Of a stretch of DNA of 7,346 nucleotides, positions 4,728-7,346 are shown one piece after another. The stretch spans positions 1 to 7,346 of the forward strand of contig JAJZRK010000163.1 of NCBI GenBank assembly GCA_021802745.1, given 5' to 3'. The translations under genes and the position numbers were made by a program. Under the pieces are notes generated by a model, which made no database searches, had not been told where the DNA came from, and saw nothing but the letters and a program-made list of their open reading frames with translations. How positions within the stretch are numbered: position 1 is the first letter of the stretch; every line of letters starts with the position of its first letter. The stretch comes from a bacterium (lineage in GTDB: Bacteria; Gemmatimonadota; Gemmatimonadetes; Gemmatimonadales; Gemmatimonadaceae).

Positions 4728-6821
4728 CTACATCGCCGTGCGCAGCCCCGGTTCGAGCACCAGCGACTGGATGAAGAACTCCATCATCCGCTGCGCGTTG
4801 AGCGCACTGTGCCCGGCGTCGGGCCCCACCTGCACCTCGAAGCTCTTGCCGGCGCGCTGCAGCGCGCGAATGAGCTGCATGGCGTTGTTGGGGTGCACGT
4901 TGTCGTCGGCGGTGCCGTAGTAGATCATCAGCCGCCCCTTGAGGTTGGCGGCGTACTCCATGGCGCTCCCCTTCTTGTAGCCGACCGCGTTCTCCTGCGG
5001 CGTGTACATGTAGCGCTCGGTGTAGATGGTGTCGTAGTGGTTCCAGGCCGTCACCGCCGACTGCGCCGACGCCGCCGCGAAGACATCCGGGAAGCGCAGG
5101 ATCGCCATCGCCGAGGCAAAGCCGCCGTACGACGTGCCGAAGATGCCGATGCGCTTGGCGTCCACATACGGCAGCGTGCCGAGGTACCGGGCCGCCGCCG
5201 CGAGGTCGTCAATCTCCGTCTCGCCGAGCTTCAGGTAGATGGCGTCGAGCGCCTTCTTGCCGAGCCCCGCCGCGCTGCGCGTGTCGAGCGTCACGATGAT
5301 GAATCCGTACTCGGCCATCGCCGACGGCGCCGCAAAGATCTCGCGCGCGCCGTTGGTGGCCGGGCCGTCGTACACCGAGAAGAGCACGGGGTATTTCTTT
5401 GCCGGGTCGAAGTCCGACGGCTTGTTGATCATGCCGAAGTGCGTCGTCACGCCGTCGCCGGCCGTGTACGTGAACATCTCCACCGGCTTGAAGCCGGCAG
5501 CCGCGAGAGCGGAGGCGTCGCTCTCGGCGATCACAGAAACCTGCTTGCCCTTCGCGTCGCGCAGCGTGGTGACCGGCGCAATGGCGTGCGTCTGCGCGAT
5601 GTCGGTGAAGTACTTGCCGTCGGGGGAGATGCTGACCGTGTGGTTGAGGGCCGGGTCGGTGAGGCGCACGTCGCCCTTGCCGTCGAGCCCCACGCGGTGG
5701 AGCTGCAGCTTCATGTAGTTGTCGCCGCTGCGGGCGTAGTACCACATGATCTTTGCCTTCTCGTCCACCTTCACGATGCCGGCGACCTCAAACGGATGCT
5801 GCGTGAGCGTCGCGAGGAGTTTTCCGGAGAGGTCGTAGAGATAGTAGTTCTTGAACCCGGTCCGCTCGGATTCCCAGATGAAGCGCTTGCCGTCGGCGAG
5901 CCAGTGCATGGCGGGATGGTTCTCGGTCCAGCTTGCCAGCCACTCCTCGTGCACCACGGCGCGGCAGGCGCCGGTGGCCGGCGCGCACGCCGCCAACTCC
6001 ATGATGTTCTGCCGGCGATTGGTGCGATGGATCAGCAGCTCACTGCCGTCCCTGGTCCACGAGATGCCGTAGACGTAGTGCCCCACGGCGTCGTCGGTGA
6101 GCGGCTTGCCGTCGCGGGCGTCCACGCGGCGTGTCGTCCCGGCCGCAACGTCGTAGACATAGACGTCCACGATCGGGTTCGGCGTGCCGGCCTTCGGGTA
6201 TGCCTCGGTCGCCACCGAGCCCTGCACGGTCGTCTGGTCGGTCTGCAGGTAGTAGTCCTTCACCGGCTTCTCGTCGAAGCGATAGTACGCGAGCTTCGTG
6301 CCGTCCGGCGACCACCACATGGCGGTCGTCTGGTCGAGTTCCTCGCCGTACACCCAGCTCGCGGTGCCGTACTTGATGCGCTCCTTCTCGCTGCCGTCGG
6401 TGGTGAGCTGTTTCTCACCCGAGCCGTCGCGGTTGGCGAGGAAGAGGTTGCGGTCCCGGTAGAAGGCCTTCTTGGACGAATCCGCCGTCCACTCCTGCGT
6501 CGCCTGCCGGCCGCGGCCCGGACCCATGGGACGGCGCATGCCGGCGAACATGGGTGCGCCGCCTGCTGGTGCGTCGCCGACCGTCTTTGTCGCGATGTCG
6601 AAGCGCAGCCGCTTGCCGTCCCGCATGAAGTCGAACGACTTGCCGTCATTGGCCCACTGCGCCGCCGCCACGCCCGGCTTGATGGCTCCCTGGATCTTGG
6701 GGAGCAGCTGCATGTAGCGCTCGTAGCCCGGCATGGAGTTGAGCCGGTCCTGCGCGGCGAGCGGAAGCGAGGCGAGAGCGAGAAGCGCGAAGGCAACGAC
6801 GCCGAATCTGGAGCAGCGCAT
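4728..6821 (-). CDS. Exported S9B (dipeptidyl-peptidase IV-like) serine peptidase
   Basis: The 697-aa product begins with a Sec signal peptide (MRCSRF, hydrophobic 7-20, AAQ at about 22-24). A seven- or eight-blade beta-propeller (about 30-440) carries WVYGEELD (156-163), whose E160-E161 match the DPP-IV double-Glu motif that binds the substrate N-terminus. The alpha/beta-hydrolase domain (about 450-690) has the nucleophile S564 in GTSYGG, D639 in GTADDNVH and H671 in DAGHS. Y484 (VYDGP) sits at the oxyanion Tyr position and YTERYM (600-605) matches the substrate-pocket Tyr segment. All catalytic residues are present, so it should be active in the periplasm or at the cell surface, releasing dipeptides, probably after Pro or Ala. 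The segment after the oxyanion strand reads DTRSAAGLG rather than the usual D-x-RG-x-x-G. A Gly/Pro/Met-rich loop occupies about 84-109. The ATG at 6821 has no clear Shine-Dalgarno, but the signal peptide supports it. It converges on the lipoprotein gene. Confidence 0.92.
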   Translation of the reverse strand: MRCSRFGVVAFALLALASLPLAAQDRLNSMPGYERYMQLLPKIQGAIKPGVAAAQWANDGKSFDFMRDGKRLRFDIATKTVGDAPAGGAPMFAGMRRPMGPGRGRQATQEWTADSSKKAFYRDRNLFLANRDGSGEKQLTTDGSEKERIKYGTASWVYGEELDQTTAMWWSPDGTKLAYYRFDEKPVKDYYLQTDQTTVQGSVATEAYPKAGTPNPIVDVYVYDVAAGTTRRVDARDGKPLTDDAVGHYVYGISWTRDGSELLIHRTNRRQNIMELAACAPATGACRAVVHEEWLASWTENHPAMHWLADGKRFIWESERTGFKNYYLYDLSGKLLATLTQHPFEVAGIVKVDEKAKIMWYYARSGDNYMKLQLHRVGLDGKGDVRLTDPALNHTVSISPDGKYFTDIAQTHAIAPVTTLRDAKGKQVSVIAESDASALAAAGFKPVEMFTYTAGDGVTTHFGMINKPSDFDPAKKYPVLFSVYDGPATNGAREIFAAPSAMAEYGFIIVTLDTRSAAGLGKKALDAIYLKLGETEIDDLAAAARYLGTLPYVDAKRIGIFGTSYGGFASAMAILRFPDVFAAASAQSAVTAWNHYDTIYTERYMYTPQENAVGYKKGSAMEYAANLKGRLMIYYGTADDNVHPNNAMQLIRALQRAGKSFEVQVGPDAGHSALNAQRMMEFFIQSLVLEPGLRTAM

Positions 6822-6854
6822 CGTTCAGTAAGGCGAAGGGTGAATGCAGCGACG

Positions 6855-6877
6855 GCGCGCCAACGGGTGCGGCGCGC
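6855..6877. repeat. Inverted repeat, 7-bp GC-rich hairpin
   Basis: GCGCGCC (6855-6861) pairs with GGCGCGC (6871-6877) across a 9-nt loop. It lies in the peptidase 5' leader (minus strand) and possibly in the IS110 left end. A second hairpin, CAACG 6883-6887 with CGTTG 6893-6897, follows closely. Confidence 0.5.
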
Positions 6878-6969
6878 ATGGGCAACGACTGGCGTTGTGC
6901 TGTGGCGATTCAAATAGTTGGTATGAAGCGGCGACTGGACCTCCCGGCATGTTGATGGCAAGGTTCTGC

Positions 6970-7001
6970 CGCAATCCAACTCACGTGCTCACCGTGTTGC
7001 G
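6970..7001 (+). repeat. Bulged hairpin just upstream of the IS110 transposase
   Basis: CGCAA (6970-6974) pairs with TTGCG (6997-7001), and inside it CACG (6982-6985) pairs with CGTG (6993-6996). The 3' arm is continuous, so the structure is a 9-bp stem with a 7-nt bulge on the 5' side and a 7-nt terminal loop. Stems with internal loops are a general feature of IS110 bridge RNAs. Whether this one belongs to such an RNA is inference. Confidence 0.45.
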
Positions 7002-7015
7002 ACGGGGCACAGCTC

Positions 7016-7021
7016 GAGAGG
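7016..7021 (+). promoter_or_regulatory. Ribosome binding site of the IS110 transposase
   Basis: GAGAGG lies 9 nt before the ATG at 7031. It supports this start, which places the conserved GIDLHK motif at residues 5-10 as usual for the family. Confidence 0.5.
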
Positions 7022-7030
7022 CCAGCCGCC

Positions 7031-7346
7031 ATGGATACAATAGGCATCGATCTGCACAAGCGCGAGAGCCAGGTGTGCGTGCTCGACGCGCGGGGTGGGG
7101 TGACCGAGACGCGCATCCTGACCACACGCGAACGGTTCGCGACGACGCTCGCACCGTATGCACCGGCGCGCATCCTGCTCGAGGCCTCCACCGAGAGTGA
7201 ATGGGTGGCGACCCATCTGGAGGCGCTGGGCCACGCCGTCATCGTCGCCGACCCCAACTTCGCCCCGATGTACGCCACACGCACGCGGCGCGTGAAGACG
7301 GATCGGCGCGATGCGCGCACCTTGGCCGACGCGTTGCGGCTTGGGG
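7031..7346 (+). CDS. IS110-family DEDD transposase, N-terminal part (cut by the window edge)
   Basis: The frame is open for 105 codons from the ATG at 7031 to the window end. The sequence is the RuvC-like DEDD domain of IS110 recombinases: MDTIGIDLHK with catalytic D7, LLEAST with E51 at the end of a strand, and RRVKTDRRDARTLADALR with D91 and D94. All four acidic residues are in place, so the visible part looks intact. The C-terminal transposase_20 (Tnp) domain with its catalytic serine lies outside the window. IS110-group enzymes use a bridge RNA encoded in the non-coding end of the element to choose donor and target sites. The gene points away from the peptidase gene, with which it shares the 209-bp leader region. 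Confidence 0.93.
   Translation, partial: MDTIGIDLHKRESQVCVLDARGGVTETRILTTRERFATTLAPYAPARILLEASTESEWVATHLEALGHAVIVADPNFAPMYATRTRRVKTDRRDARTLADALRLG

Larger units (their letters stand above)
6822..7030. other. Structured non-coding region between the peptidase start and the IS110 transposase; possible bridge-RNA locus
   Basis: No convincing coding sequence is seen in these 209 bp. They must hold the promoter of the peptidase gene (minus) and the left end of the IS110 element (plus). Visible structures are a 7-bp hairpin at 6855-6877, a 5-bp hairpin at 6883-6897, alternative GGCA/TGCC pairings between 6945 and 6971, and a bulged hairpin at 6970-7001. IS110-group elements are known to encode a bridge RNA upstream of the transposase; placement here is inference. 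An AT-richer patch at 6908-6924 may mark the element's boundary. No strong -35/-10 pair was identified on either strand. Confidence 0.5.
6905..7346 (+). mobile_element. IS110-family insertion sequence, left part (continues past the window)
   Basis: The transposase gene starts at 7031 and its non-coding left end must lie to its left. The boundary at about 6905 is only a guess, placed at the switch from GC-rich sequence to the AT-richer patch 6908-6924. IS110 elements lack long terminal inverted repeats, so the end cannot be fixed by eye. Confidence 0.45.

Noticed and set aside
6854..6861. GGCGCGCC palindrome as a possible regulator site
   Set aside because: An 8-bp GC palindrome is common in DNA this GC-rich; it is better explained as one arm of the 6855-6877 hairpin.
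4698..6917. Very long plus-strand open frame (739 codons)
   Set aside because: It is the antisense shadow of the S9 peptidase: Arg/His/Val-rich composition, no domain, and the opposite strand has complete catalytic motifs.
6844..7200. Plus-strand open frame overlapping the IS110 start
   Set aside because: It is out of frame with the transposase, which has the DEDD motifs, and its product has no recognisable features.

Overview
High-GC bacterial DNA with densely packed genes. The mix fits a Gemmatimonadota-like soil bacterium: an exported dipeptidyl-peptidase IV relative, a GT39-type membrane glycosyltransferase, a molybdoenzyme subunit with its cofactor gene, and a short-signal lipoprotein. 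That taxonomic guess is inference from gene style; no marker gene is present.

Layout, left to right. (1) Positions 1-67 hold the first codons of a minus-strand transposase that looks like the ISAzo13 family, with its AT-rich end reaching to about 122. (2) Positions 110-3443 are a compact minus-strand operon, transcribed right to left: a PaoB-like FAD and [4Fe-4S] subunit of a xanthine dehydrogenase-family molybdoenzyme (3443-2475), a MocA-like molybdenum cofactor cytidylyltransferase overlapping it by 4 nt (2478-1903), an ArnT/PMT-like glycosyltransferase (1885-338), and a 68-residue single-span membrane ORF (316-110) that runs into the IS end. (3) A divergent plus-strand gene of unknown function encodes a putative lipoprotein (about 3489-4673). 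(4) A strong hairpin (4682-4719) lies between this gene and the converging S9B/DPP-IV-type peptidase (6821-4728, minus). (5) A 209-bp structured non-coding stretch (6822-7030) leads into the N-terminal third of an IS110-family DEDD transposase (7031 to window end, plus).

How the parts fit. The FAD subunit and MocA make biochemical sense together: PaoABC-type aldehyde oxidoreductases use molybdopterin cytosine dinucleotide, which MocA makes. The Mo-binding and 2Fe-2S subunits are not in the window, so the FAD subunit looks separated from its partners. The glycosyltransferase and small membrane ORF share the transcript but have no evident metabolic link. The lipoprotein and peptidase are independent envelope proteins.

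No CRISPR array, tRNA, rRNA or defence system was seen. The most interesting candidate for a non-standard system is the leader of the IS110 transposase, where IS110-group elements are known to encode a bridge RNA.
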